From the NCBI GenBank assembly GCA_040770625.1, contig JAXGIW010000002.1, positions 248,001-312,000 of the forward strand: a stretch of 64,000 nt of DNA. The letters are read 5' to 3'. The notes under the pieces are model-generated. The model ran no database searches and was not told the DNA's origin. It was given only the letters and a program-made list of their open reading frames with translations. Below are positions 19,082 through 27,353 of the stretch, piece after piece (the first letter of the stretch is position 1; each line of letters begins with the position of its first letter). The stretch comes from 58-81 sp012729145 (GTDB lineage Bacteria > Synergistota > Synergistia > Synergistales > Thermovirgaceae). The translations under genes were made by a program, and so were the position numbers.

Positions 19082-19634
19082 TCCCCCCTGTTCGGAGATT
19101 GTAGATACCCTGTTCCATGTAGCGGGAGATCCATAGTGCGACTTCCGCAGAAGCCAATAATTCCCTGTCTTCCAGGATCTGCAACAGCTCTTCTGTGCCT
19201 GTTTCGAAGATGTCATCGTTGAACCTGAAGCGGAACAAAAATGACCTCTCGGGCCACCCGACCATGAGGGTCATGATCGTAGCCGGAATATCCCCGAGAG
19301 GAGGACAATCGATGCAATCTCTTCTGAAACTGGCTTCGATGACGGTGCCCCTCCCCTTTGCTGAACGTATCCCGAAACTTCCGTCGCAGGTATCTGCAGC
19401 CTGTCTGAGGAAGGGTATTCCTAACCCGACTCTTCTTTCGGTACGGGTGGTAAAGAAGGGATTCTCAACCATGGAGAGCTGTTCGCTGTCCAGCCCCACC
19501 CCGTTGTCGCTAACCCTGAGTCTAAGAACGTTCTCCCTGGTATCCTCGTTGACCTCGATCTCTACGCTTGATGCACGGGCCTTCAGGGAATTCTCTGCAA
19601 TATCGAGAATGTACTGGGAGAGGTCCTGAAGCAT
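19050..19634 (-). CDS. HATPase-domain protein (sensor-kinase-like ATP-binding domain)
   Basis: 194 residues. The GHKL ATPase boxes are visible: an N-box-like segment near residue 15 (AENSLKARASSVEIEV), G1 with DNGVGLDSEQ near residue 45, and G2 with RRVGLGIPFLRQAADTCDGSFGI, followed by GRGTVIEASFRR. There is no histidine phosphoacceptor domain and no membrane segment. Such free-standing ATP-binding proteins occur between NuoE- and NuoF-like genes in hydrogenase and formate dehydrogenase operons of anaerobes; their role is not established. The C-terminal 90 residues do not match a domain I recognise. It lies 10 bp after the NuoE-like gene. Confidence 0.85.
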   Translation of the reverse strand: MLQDLSQYILDIAENSLKARASSVEIEVNEDTRENVLRLRVSDNGVGLDSEQLSMVENPFFTTRTERRVGLGIPFLRQAADTCDGSFGIRSAKGRGTVIEASFRRDCIDCPPLGDIPATIMTLMVGWPERSFLFRFRFNDDIFETGTEELLQILEDRELLASAEVALWISRYMEQGIYNLRTGGNEGFEEDYQP

Positions 19635-19644
19635 GGTCGGGTGT

Positions 19645-20115
19645 CTATTCGTGCTTGTCGAGGATAGGCTTGATCCCGTCGGGGGTAAGCCTTCCGTAGG
19701 TCACGTCATTTATCATTACAACGGGAGCCAGGCCACATGCGCCTAGACACGCGACAGGTTCGAGGGTGAAGCGAAGATCTTCGGTGGTCCCGTTCTCTTC
19801 GATCTTGAGTATCTCCTTGACCCTCTCGAGGATCTTCAGGCTTCCTCTTACGTGGCAGGCCGTACCCCGGCATATCCTGATAATGTGTCTCCCCCTGGGC
19901 TTGAGATGGAACTGGGCGTAAAAGGTAGCGACGCCATAGACCTCGGCTGTCGGTATCCTGAGCTCCCTGGAGATAATCTCCATGGCATCCTCCTGGAGAA
20001 ACCCGAACTCGTGCTGGACACCCTGGAGGATCGGGATCAGGCCTCCCTTTTTGCCTTTCCAGGGTTCGATTATCGCCTTGACCTTTCCTTCAACATCTGT
20101 TGTCTGGACCGTCAC
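19645..20115 (-). CDS. NuoE/HndA-type 2Fe-2S subunit
   Basis: 156 residues from the GTG at 20115, chosen because AGGTGG sits six bases upstream; an earlier ATG would add 22 residues that do not resemble the family. NuoE carries a 2Fe-2S cluster and partners NuoF for NAD(H) oxidation. The helical N-terminal domain includes IPILQGVQHEFGFL and VYGVATFYAQFHLKPRGRHII. The cluster cysteines are in CRGTACHVRGS and VACLGACGLAPVVMIND. Length is normal. It heads the electron-transfer half of the operon, 167 bp after the PHP gene. Confidence 0.95.
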   Translation of the reverse strand: MTVQTTDVEGKVKAIIEPWKGKKGGLIPILQGVQHEFGFLQEDAMEIISRELRIPTAEVYGVATFYAQFHLKPRGRHIIRICRGTACHVRGSLKILERVKEILKIEENGTTEDLRFTLEPVACLGACGLAPVVMINDVTYGRLTPDGIKPILDKHE

Positions 20116-20281
20116 AAAGACCACCACCTGAATAGATTTTTCGTGTCTTGCTGTTCCTGAAAGGCAGGTGAATAATATCACTTTCTGGGTTTATTGCAAA
20201 CTTTACTGAACAGAATGGAACAAAATCCTAAAGGCCCATGGGCACGTTCTCCCTTCGTCCATTGTGTATGTATGGAAGATG

Positions 20282-21043
20282 TCAGGTTTGATCCTGCCCC
20301 CAGGGCCAGAGGACCCTCCTCCCGTGGATGCCCTTGAGAGCAAGACCCAACTCGTCGAAGGACGGTTTTTTGAGCAACACCGGCGTCGTCCTTTCAATGC
20401 TGATGTCCGGGATGCGGTGGGCGTCGGAGGACCTTATCACTGGCCTCCCCCCGGTCTCATTGAGCCATTGGAGGGCTTCCTTCTCGGACAGGTTCGCCGA
20501 GAGCTCTACTGCATCAACCTCAAGATCCTTAGGGATCATCCCCAGGACCGCCACGTAGGAGTAGACCGGGCGGTCAATGTGGGCCAGTATGCTTATTCCT
20601 CCGAAGGCTCTTGCCCTGTCAACGATCTCGTCGGCGGTGGCATCAATGCCCTGCACCAGAAGAATGCCGGACTCTCCGGTAATGATGTTGTTCTCGTCTA
20701 TGACGAGCTGTGTCCCGAATTTGTCGGGGATGTTCCTTATGCAGGGCAGCCGTTCCACGATCCACTCCTCGAAGACTCCCGCTGTTTCACCGTCGGGCAT
20801 AAGGCAGATAATATGAATGTCCTCCGAGGACTGTACCTCCAGTCCATTAATAACCGCGACACCCGAACCCGCAGAAGCCCTTGACAGCGCTTCTGTATTC
20901 CGGGCCGAGTTATGGTCCGTTATTGCGATCATGTCGATCCCTTCGTCCCTGCAGCGGGCGATGATCTCCGGTGCCCCCATGTCCAGTTCCGCACAGGGAG
21001 AGAGGACCGTATGGATGTGAAGGTCGACGTGATACAGGTTCAT
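20282..21043 (-). CDS. PHP-domain phosphoesterase family protein
   Basis: 253 residues from the ATG at 21043, the first start next to the conserved MNLYHVDLHIHTVLSP motif. The frame is open upstream but unlike the family. PHP proteins are metal-dependent phosphoesterases. Metal ligands are visible in DLHIHT (motif I), AITDHNSARNT (motif II), NGLEV (motif III), ISILAHIDRP and IRSSDAHRIPDI (motif IV). Genes of this type recur beside DRTGG proteins and H-cluster proteins in Firmicutes, Thermotogae and Synergistetes, but the substrate is unknown. It runs 8 bp after the second DRTGG gene. Confidence 0.86.
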   Translation of the reverse strand: MNLYHVDLHIHTVLSPCAELDMGAPEIIARCRDEGIDMIAITDHNSARNTEALSRASAGSGVAVINGLEVQSSEDIHIICLMPDGETAGVFEEWIVERLPCIRNIPDKFGTQLVIDENNIITGESGILLVQGIDATADEIVDRARAFGGISILAHIDRPVYSYVAVLGMIPKDLEVDAVELSANLSEKEALQWLNETGGRPVIRSSDAHRIPDISIERTTPVLLKKPSFDELGLALKGIHGRRVLWPWGQDQT

Positions 21044-21051
21044 GTTCCTGG

Positions 21052-21390
21052 TCAGTTCCCTACCCCCATGGCGTGAAGCCTTCCGCAGGCCTGGAATGAA
21101 TCCAGACCTGTCGTCGCAAGGGCGATCCCTTCCCTCTGACACTGATCCTTCAACTCCGGAGAAGGAGACCTTCCAGACGCAAGCAGAACCAGCGGGATCT
21201 CTTTCAGCAGTGCCACAGCAGCAACGTTGACGTGGTTCTGTATGGTCACCCACAGGGCGCCTTCGGGGGCCGAGCCCATCACAAAACTGAGAAGATCCCC
21301 TGTAAAGCCCCTGGTGACCTCCACTCCTTCCCTTGGTGCCACGTGGACGGTAATCCTCTCCAGGTTCTCAAGGATATCACTGATCTTCAT
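21052..21390 (-). CDS. DRTGG-domain protein
   Basis: 112 residues, nearly all of it one DRTGG-like alpha/beta domain: an N-terminal MKISDILENLERITVHVAP, a central GDLLSFVMGSAPEGALWVTIQNHVNVAAVALLKEIPLVLL, and a C-terminal GIALATTGLDSFQACGRLHAMGV. The domain is named for a motif found between CBS and phosphotransacetylase-type domains and is assumed to bind a nucleotide or other small ligand. It overlaps the start of its upstream neighbour's stop codon by 4 bp and is one of two DRTGG genes in the block. Confidence 0.82.
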   Translation of the reverse strand: MKISDILENLERITVHVAPREGVEVTRGFTGDLLSFVMGSAPEGALWVTIQNHVNVAAVALLKEIPLVLLASGRSPSPELKDQCQREGIALATTGLDSFQACGRLHAMGVGN

Positions 21391-22703
21391 TCCGTCTCCT
21401 CCGGGGTCATGGTGTGTACAAGCCTCTTCGAAAGGTCATGGAGTTCCTGTGACAGGTTGCCCATTTTTTCTCTAAGCCTGAAGATACAATCGTCGAGCGA
21501 GGCTTCGCCGCGTACTATGTCCTCGGCCATTACCCTGCAGGTGGGCCGTCCGCATGTGCCGCAGTCCAGATGGGGAAGTTCGGCGTAGACTGACTGGAGT
21601 TCCGAGAGCTTCTCCATGGCCCTGGCCACGTCCTTTCCCAGGGGGATCTGTTCTATGGGACGGACCTGCTGCTGCAGTCTCCAGATGCCGGCCCTGTAAA
21701 GCTCTTCCAGTTCTTCCATCCTTTCCTTGTCTGTCTCTCTGTCAAAACCGAAGTTCTCCACCTTGAGCCGACTGAGGAAGGAGGACTCGGCGTTGGCTAT
21801 TCCCCCGATGCACCCCATGTCACAAACCCTTGCCTCAATGAAATCGACCCCCTTGAGCCGGCGGAGCTCGATGTCCTGCAGAATGCCGACGACGCTCCTC
21901 ATTCCTGAAACAGCCAGGGTCTTGAGGGGTCGATTTTCGAACAGCCTGACATGCATGGCCTCTCCTCCGGAAACACACCAGTTGACCCAGCGGGAGTTCG
22001 CTTTCGGGATGTCCTGTTCTCTGGAGGGGGCGTAGTTCCTGGAGAGTATCTCCTTGGCGACCCTTGCGGTGGAGACCACGTGGTCGATGGAGCTGGCCTC
22101 CCGGCCTACAGGCCTGTTCACCATGGCTATCCGTGCCGGGCACGGCGCCACCAGGGCGGAAGGGACGTCGTATCTGTTGTGGCGCGTCCTCCAGAGGTCG
22201 ATACTGGTCTCAAGGGGCGATTCGACGGGGGAAAGGTTGGGGATCAGCTCCGGGAACCTTATCTGGATAAGCCTCACTACAGAGGGGCAGTAGGTCGATA
22301 TCATGGGCAGTTCCCGGGGATCATCCTCTTCTATCGAGCGGGCCTGGGCCAGCGCCGCGAGGTCGAAGGCCAGAGCTGTCTCCTCGAAGATGGGATCGAA
22401 GCCGATGTCCCTCAGGATATCCTCCAGGATACCCGGATCCGGAGGCCAGGAGAACTGGGTGCACAGTGCGGGGTCCGTCACCAGTATCATCGACCTGTCA
22501 TCGGCGATCGAAGCCCATTCGGATTCCTTCAGGGATATTGCCCTGTGCCGGCATATCCTGAGGCATTCACCACAGGCAATGCATCGTTCGGCGATGATCT
22601 TTAGCCGGCCATGGATCACTCTCATGGCCTCGGTAGGGCAGGCCTTGATGCAATTGACACATCCCCGGCAGGACTCCCCCGAGATCTCTATGCCGTGAGG
22701 CAC
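21387..22703 (-). CDS. Divergent H-cluster (sensory-type [FeFe]-hydrogenase-like) protein
   Basis: 438 residues from GTG. Two N-terminal 4Fe-4S motifs (C12...C22 and C41...C51) precede a shrunken hydrogenase large-subunit domain. The four H-cluster ligands appear conserved: C139 in STYCPSV (L1), C188 in VAPCPAR (L2), and C294 and C298 in VCDMGCIGG (L3). The cysteine that relays protons in catalytic enzymes, just before C139, is Tyr138. After a linker, a C-terminal Fes-type 4Fe-4S domain has C381, C384, C389 and C406. Sensory HydS-like proteins share this overall plan, though usually with a PAS domain, which is absent here. It is unlikely to be a productive hydrogenase; sensing H2 or redox state is an inference. 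Confidence 0.85.
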   Translation of the reverse strand: MPHGIEISGESCRGCVNCIKACPTEAMRVIHGRLKIIAERCIACGECLRICRHRAISLKESEWASIADDRSMILVTDPALCTQFSWPPDPGILEDILRDIGFDPIFEETALAFDLAALAQARSIEEDDPRELPMISTYCPSVVRLIQIRFPELIPNLSPVESPLETSIDLWRTRHNRYDVPSALVAPCPARIAMVNRPVGREASSIDHVVSTARVAKEILSRNYAPSREQDIPKANSRWVNWCVSGGEAMHVRLFENRPLKTLAVSGMRSVVGILQDIELRRLKGVDFIEARVCDMGCIGGIANAESSFLSRLKVENFGFDRETDKERMEELEELYRAGIWRLQQQVRPIEQIPLGKDVARAMEKLSELQSVYAELPHLDCGTCGRPTCRVMAEDIVRGEASLDDCIFRLREKMGNLSQELHDLSKRLVHTMTPEETE

Positions 22704-22724
22704 TGGTCGTTCCCCCCTCTCACT

Positions 22725-23168
22725 TTAGTCCCTGAGATATATTACTGCCCTGAGGGTCATACCCTTTCCAGGCTCGGTCTCTATTTCGAGTTCATCGGAG
22801 TATTTCTTGATGTTGGGGAGTCCCATTCCGGCACCGAAACCCATCTCCCTGATGAAATCGGGGGCAGTGGAATAACCCTCCTGCATCGCCAGGCTAACAT
22901 TCTCGATACCGGGGCCTTCGTCCTTTGCCACTATGGTGATCCGGTCCCCTGACAGCTCCATTGCTATTACGCCTCCGCCTCCATGAATGACGGCGTTCAT
23001 CTCTGCTTCATAGGTCACTATCGAGGCTTTCCTGCAGATCTCGGGGATTATCCCCAGGGATTTCAGGGTCTCCTTGAAGTCGGACGCCGTCTCACCGGCG
23101 GAGAGGAAGTCCAGGGGCTTGACCTCCCTTTGGATCACGAAGGGTTCCTGTCGGCTCAAAGACTTCAC
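22725..23168 (-). CDS. Anti-sigma-factor-like HATPase (RsbW/SpoIIAB fold)
   Basis: 147 residues from a GTG that overlaps the preceding stop (GTGA). The GHKL ATP-binding boxes are clear: EAEMNAVIHGGGGVIAM (N-box), DEGPGIENVSLAMQEG (G1) and GFGAGMGLPNIKKYSDELEI (G2), followed by GKGMTLRAVIYL. It resembles the RsbW-type serine kinase/anti-sigma fold without a partner gene. In hydrogenase-type operons this protein sits next to the H-cluster sensor and is assumed to relay a signal. No transmembrane segment is present. Confidence 0.86.
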   Translation of the reverse strand: MKSLSRQEPFVIQREVKPLDFLSAGETASDFKETLKSLGIIPEICRKASIVTYEAEMNAVIHGGGGVIAMELSGDRITIVAKDEGPGIENVSLAMQEGYSTAPDFIREMGFGAGMGLPNIKKYSDELEIETEPGKGMTLRAVIYLRD

Positions 23169-23521
23169 CTGTCGAGGCAGCGGATAGGTTTGATCCCCGC
23201 CTGGTAGAGCACTCCGCAGGTCTCGAACATGGTCTTCGACGTCATGATGAAAGGGATGCCGAGTTTTTCTGCGAGCTCTATGGTCTCCCTGGGCGGTTTT
23301 TTCCCCCGGACGAACACAACTGCCGGCATGTCCACCATGCTGGCGGTCCTGACGATCTGGATATTGGTCAGCCCCGTGATCATGAGGGTCCCCGGTCTTG
23401 CCAGGGCCAGGACATCGCTCATGAGGTCCGCGGCGAAGGCTGATAGAAGGTCTACGTCAAAATTGATCTCCTGGCTGAGTGGTTCGGCTTCGAGGATCCT
23501 CATGATATCGCCCAGGAGCAT
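23165..23521 (-). CDS. DRTGG-domain protein, first gene of the formate dehydrogenase block
   Basis: 118 residues. Same small-domain type as the 112-residue protein two genes downstream: MLLGDIMRILEAEPLS, then ADLMSDVLALARPGTLMITGLTNIQIVRTASMVDMPAVVFVRG and IPFIMTSKTMFETCGVLYQAGI. It differs enough in sequence to be an old duplicate or a partner. As the first gene of the ten-gene minus-strand block, its upstream region (23522-23650) should carry the operon promoter, although no convincing -35/-10 pair was found there. Confidence 0.82.
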   Translation of the reverse strand: MLLGDIMRILEAEPLSQEINFDVDLLSAFAADLMSDVLALARPGTLMITGLTNIQIVRTASMVDMPAVVFVRGKKPPRETIELAEKLGIPFIMTSKTMFETCGVLYQAGIKPIRCLDR

Positions 23522-23722
23522 TCCTTTCCCTCCCCTGATCTGAAAAAGTGATTACAATAACTATATCATGTTTCTTTCAGAAATGCTTCCTCTATTAGTG
23601 AAAAGTTTACCATTCTTTCCTTTAGCTTGACCCTTTCCGGGGATAGGGGTCGTTATCTTCATTTTTCCCTGTTTTGCAGGAGTTTCTCTTCCGCCCTGCC
23701 GGAGGAGGTGATAAAGTAATGG

Positions 23723-23750
23723 TTGACATACAGGGACAGGAGTGTAAAAT
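23723..23750 (+). promoter_or_regulatory. Sigma-70-type promoter for the glutaredoxin gene
   Basis: TTGACA at 23723-23728 and TAAAAT at 23745-23750, spaced 16 bp, lie 58 bp before the start codon. The -35 is consensus and the -10 matches 5 of 6. The rest of the 286-bp gap (23522-23807) shows no gene. Confidence 0.75.
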
Positions 23751-23807
23751 ACCTAAGGGGGGTATTTAGGCTTATTCTCCCAAAATGATCATCGGGGGTG
23801 GTAGGTA

Positions 23808-24047
23808 GTGGCTACCGTTAAGGTCTATTCGACACCGACATGTCCATGGTGCGTCAAGCTCAAGGACTATCTCAAATCCAGGAACGTTGATTTCGAGAAT
23901 ATTGATGTGAGTGCCGACCGGGCTGCAGCAATGGAAATGGTCAAGAAGACGGGACAGATGGGTGTCCCCGTGGCTTTGATAGGCGATGTCTACATCGTAG
24001 GGTTCGACCAGGCCAGGATCGACGAGGAACTGGCCAAACTGGTGTGA
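23808..24047 (+). CDS. Glutaredoxin/NrdH-like redox protein
   Basis: 79 residues from GTG after GGGGGTGGTAGG. It is a single thioredoxin-fold domain with the redox pair CPWC at residues 12-15 (STPTCPWCVKLKDYL), the cis-proline region MGVPVALIGDVYIVGFD, and the usual short length of glutaredoxin-like proteins. It reduces disulfides, probably served by thioredoxin reductase in an organism that may lack glutathione; the donor is an inference. It is a single-gene unit with its own promoter and terminator. Confidence 0.92.
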   Translation: MATVKVYSTPTCPWCVKLKDYLKSRNVDFENIDVSADRAAAMEMVKKTGQMGVPVALIGDVYIVGFDQARIDEELAKLV

Positions 24048-24080
24048 CAAACCCGGATTTCCTGTTTGACTGTACCTGCA

Positions 24081-24109
24081 GGCGGCTCCCCAAAAGGGGC
24101 CGCCTTTTT
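24081..24109 (+). terminator. Rho-independent terminator after the glutaredoxin gene
   Basis: GGCGGC and GCCGCC pair, with an inner CCC/GGG extension and a T bulge, loop CAAAA, followed by TTTTT at 24105-24109. Confidence 0.9.
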
Positions 24110-24169
24110 GTTCTGTTAAAATGAAGTAGCTCGAGATCCTGAAAGGTCTTCATCATTCACAGGGCGGTG

Positions 24170-25543
24170 ATGTTGTTGAAAGAGAAGATGCTCCGTCTGG
24201 GTTTTGGAGCAGGTTTTCCGGGTCATGGAACGGAGGAGGTTCTCCTTTCCATGGAAGGAATCCTGAATAGGGGATCTGAACGACTTCTTGAGGGTGCCAG
24301 AAACAAAGATGTCGGTTTTGGATGGTTCGATCTCCCCGACAGCCCCCCCGAAAGACTCTTCGAGACCGTGGAATGGCTCAGGGGTTTCGATTCCGTCGTC
24401 CAGATCGGGATAGGCGGATCTGCCCTGGGTAACAGGATGATATCGTCGGCTCTTTGCCACCCCTTCTACAACGAACTGACCAGGAAAGAGAGAGGGGGTC
24501 CGCGCTTCTACATAGCAGACAACGCCGATCCCGAAGGGACGTCGGCCATCCTGGACATGATAGATCCGACCAGGACAGCTTATGTCGTTGCCAGCAAATC
24601 CGGATCAACAGCCGAGACAATGGCCAATTTTCTTGTCTTCCTGGACTCCCTGGCCGGATCGGGGGTCAAAAGCCCCGGAGGGAACGTACTTGTCGTGACC
24701 GATAAGGAAAAGGGGTCACTTCGTTCCTTTGCAGAAGAGACGGGGTGTCGGTCATTCCAGGTCCCCTCCACGGTCGGAGGAAGGTATTCTGTGCTCTCAC
24801 CCGTGGGACTTCTCTCAGCCGGTGCTCAGGGCGTCGATATCAATTCCCTTCTCCTGGGAGCCTCGGCCATGAAGTCAAGCCTTTCCAAAAAGAAGGGGAT
24901 CTCCGGGGATCCTGCAATGGTGATGGCCGCTTCGGCGATCCACCACTTCCGGAAAGGGAGGAATATTATCACTTTCATGCCCTATTCCGGCAATCTGGAT
25001 TCATTCTCGGAGTGGTTCTGCCAGCTCTGGGCGGAGAGCCTGGGCAAGAACGGTTGGGGAAGCACCCCCCTGAAGGCTATTGGGGCGACCGATCAGCACT
25101 CACAGCTGCAACTTTTCGCCGAAGGACCTGACGACAAGCTCTTCCTGTTCATTGTGCCCACATCCAGGCGGGACCTGCTCATGCCGGCTCCTTCATGGTC
25201 GAGCCTGGATGACCTCTCCTACCTCGAAGGGAAGGGTTTGGGCTCCATGCTTGACCTGGAGGCCCTCTCAACTGCTGCCGCGCTGGTAAAGAAGTGCCGT
25301 CCTGTTCTGTGGCTGGAGATACCGGTATTGGACGCCTTCCACCTGGGGGCGATGGTGTTCTTTTTCGAATACGTCACCGCCGTCACCGGTCTTGCCCTGG
25401 ATGCCGACCCCTTCGATCAGCCCGGAGTGGAACAGGGCAAGAGGTACACCTATGGTCTTATGGGAAGATCCGGCTTTGAAAGCGATGCCGCCGAGGCCAG
25501 GGAGCACTTCTCATCGATCCTGGGCATTTCGGCCTGTCTTTGA
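24170..25543 (+). CDS. pgi: Glucose-6-phosphate isomerase
   Basis: 457 residues from the ATG at 24170 (AGGG five bases upstream); a GTG one codon earlier is possible. The enzyme interconverts glucose-6-phosphate and fructose-6-phosphate. Landmarks are VVQIGIGGSALGNRM (sugar-phosphate loop), VVASKSGSTAETMANF (SIS signature), GGRYSVLSPVGLLSAGAQGVD with the catalytic glutamate region, FSEWFCQLWAESLGKNG, ATDQHSQLQLFAEGP with the active histidine, and the C-terminal lysine region FDQPGVEQGK. The length suits the short bacterial and archaeal-type forms. panC follows, 18 bp on. Confidence 0.96.
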   Translation: MLLKEKMLRLGFGAGFPGHGTEEVLLSMEGILNRGSERLLEGARNKDVGFGWFDLPDSPPERLFETVEWLRGFDSVVQIGIGGSALGNRMISSALCHPFYNELTRKERGGPRFYIADNADPEGTSAILDMIDPTRTAYVVASKSGSTAETMANFLVFLDSLAGSGVKSPGGNVLVVTDKEKGSLRSFAEETGCRSFQVPSTVGGRYSVLSPVGLLSAGAQGVDINSLLLGASAMKSSLSKKKGISGDPAMVMAASAIHHFRKGRNIITFMPYSGNLDSFSEWFCQLWAESLGKNGWGSTPLKAIGATDQHSQLQLFAEGPDDKLFLFIVPTSRRDLLMPAPSWSSLDDLSYLEGKGLGSMLDLEALSTAAALVKKCRPVLWLEIPVLDAFHLGAMVFFFEYVTAVTGLALDADPFDQPGVEQGKRYTYGLMGRSGFESDAAEAREHFSSILGISACL

Positions 25544-25561
25544 AGGGTGGATCGTTCATCA

Positions 25562-26413
25562 ATGATGCCACATGTTGCAAGAAAAGTTTCCGAAGCCAGA
25601 AAGTACCTTGAAGGGAAGAGATCTTCAGACAGCCGTGTTGGTCTGGTCCCGACGATGGGTTTTCTCCATGAAGGTCATCTTTCCCTTGTCAGACGAGCGA
25701 GAAGAGAGAACGATACCTGCGTGGTCTCCATCTTCGTGAACCCCCTGCAGTTCGGCCCCACTGAGGATCTCGAAGCCTATCCAAGGGACATGGACAGGGA
25801 CCTCGACCTGCTCTCCTCCGAGGGCGTGGACCTTGTTTTTGCTCCAGACCCTGATGAGATGTACTCCCCCGACCGTTCCGTGACTGTAACAGAGAGAGAT
25901 ATCAGCCGCTCTCTCTGCGGTTCGGCCCGACCCGGCCACTTTGACGGGGTCTGTACGGTGGTGCTGAAGCTATTCAATATCCTATCCCCTGACAGGGCCT
26001 ACTTCGGTGAAAAGGACTACCAGCAGCTGCAGGTGGTCAGGCGGATGGCAAGGGACCTGGACGTCGACGTGGAGATCAGGGGCTGTCCCATTGTCCGGGA
26101 AAAGGACGGGCTTGCGATGAGCAGCCGGAATATCTACCTTGGAGAGGCTGAAAGAAGGGATGCCCTGGCTCTTTCGAAGGCTCTGGTTGAGGCCAGGTCG
26201 GCCTTTGAGGCAGGGGAGAGGGATTGCCGGAAGATCCTGGCAACTGTCAGAAGGGTCCTGGAGGCACACCCTCTGGTCAACATTGACTACGCGGAGATAC
26301 GGGACGCCGAGACCCTCTTGCCAGTGGAGAGGGTGGAAGGAAGAGCCGTCGTTGCCCTCGCTGCGAGAGTGGGGAAAGCGAGGCTGATCGACAATACTTT
26401 CCTTGAACCTTAG
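25562..26413 (+). CDS. panC: Pantoate--beta-alanine ligase
   Basis: 283 residues from the ATG at 25562, 11 bases after AAGGGTGG; a GTG at 25547 overlaps that site and is less likely. PanC joins pantoate and beta-alanine with ATP to form pantothenate. Signatures are GLVPTMGFLHEGHLSLV (HIGH-like motif), VVSIFVNPLQFGPTEDL, PGHFDGVCTVVLKLFNI, and YFGEKDYQQLQ followed by the KMSKS-like GLAMSSRNIYL. Length is standard. panB lies about 24 kb away, so the pathway genes are not clustered. Confidence 0.97.
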   Translation: MMPHVARKVSEARKYLEGKRSSDSRVGLVPTMGFLHEGHLSLVRRARRENDTCVVSIFVNPLQFGPTEDLEAYPRDMDRDLDLLSSEGVDLVFAPDPDEMYSPDRSVTVTERDISRSLCGSARPGHFDGVCTVVLKLFNILSPDRAYFGEKDYQQLQVVRRMARDLDVDVEIRGCPIVREKDGLAMSSRNIYLGEAERRDALALSKALVEARSAFEAGERDCRKILATVRRVLEAHPLVNIDYAEIRDAETLLPVERVEGRAVVALAARVGKARLIDNTFLEP

Positions 26414-26418
26414 CCAGA

Positions 26419-27147
26419 TCAGCTCCATATATCCCCGGAATTAGGCTCCATCAGGGCATGGAGTATCTGCGACCGCACATCGGGTATCTCTATTTCAAGA
26501 GACCTGACAAGTTCCTTGATCCGTTCACGCTTGCTGTCTTTGGAAAAGGGACATAAAGGCGGGACCAGTTCAATATCCAGTCGTTCGACCTCGTCCGCTA
26601 TCTCTGAACTGGAGAGGAAAACCAGGGGTCTGATAAGCCAGAGCCCGGTCCTGCTTCTCCACGATCTGGGATGAAAGGATCTGAACCTTCCGGCATAGAA
26701 GAGGTTGAGGAGAGCGGTCTCTACGGCGTCATCCAGATTGTGCCCCATGGCGACCGTTGTGGATCCGTTATCGAGAGCCTCGGTGAAGAGAACCCCGGCT
26801 CTCATCTTCGAGCAAAGGCTGCAGGGGGACTTCTCCTCTCGTTCCCTGATCACCTCGAGAACGGGAGAGGTTATCCTGTTGAAGGGAATTCCAAGGGATC
26901 CGCAGAGATCCTCTATCGGCCCTGTGTCGCACTTTCCATTGGTGATGTCCACCATGGACGCCCGCAAAGAGAACCTGACGGGGCTTCTCTTCCTCAGGCC
27001 GGAAAGTCCGAGAAGAAGCAGGACGCTGTCCTTGCCTCCCGAAAGCCCGACGGTTATCCTGTCGTCCTGGGCGATCATTCCGAAACGGCCAATGGCTTCC
27101 CCGATCTTTGAGAAGATCCGGCCGGAGACATTCGGGTACGGGGTCAT
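26419..27147 (-). CDS. TtcA-family tRNA sulfur-transfer ATPase
   Basis: 242 residues from the ATG at 27147; the frame is open for 14 more residues. The PP-loop ATP-pyrophosphatase motif VGLSGGKDS is at residues 33-41. Two cysteines follow in EEKSPCSLCSKMRAG (C109, C112) and another in VPPLCPF, as in TtcA enzymes that bind a 4Fe-4S cluster. The helix AMGHNLDDAVETALLNLFYAGR is typical. TtcA 2-thiolates cytidine 32 of tRNA; related TilS and TtuA enzymes act on other positions, so the exact target is not certain. It converges on panC with a 5-bp gap. Confidence 0.88.
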   Translation of the reverse strand: MTPYPNVSGRIFSKIGEAIGRFGMIAQDDRITVGLSGGKDSVLLLLGLSGLRKRSPVRFSLRASMVDITNGKCDTGPIEDLCGSLGIPFNRITSPVLEVIREREEKSPCSLCSKMRAGVLFTEALDNGSTTVAMGHNLDDAVETALLNLFYAGRFRSFHPRSWRSRTGLWLIRPLVFLSSSEIADEVERLDIELVPPLCPFSKDSKRERIKELVRSLEIEIPDVRSQILHALMEPNSGDIWS

Positions 27148-27353
27148 CTTAACCTTCAGCACCTCCCGCTGGAGATGGATTTGCCGCAAGCACAGGAGCC
27201 GATGATAGGTTATAATGCCCTCGAATAGAGGACCGGCTCAGCCTTCCCTGATCTTTTATTCTGCCATTTTACACCCCCCTGGGAAGGAAAAGGGGCTGTC
27301 GTGGTGCTGCGCAAGGTCCATCCCGCCAAGGCTTCTCCCAGGAGGTGGTTTTT

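Noticed and set aside
21387..22703. Calling this gene a catalytic [FeFe]-hydrogenase
   Set aside because: The L1, L2 and L3 motifs are strongly altered, the proton-relay cysteine is Tyr, and the catalytic domain is shortened. A sensory role is more likely.
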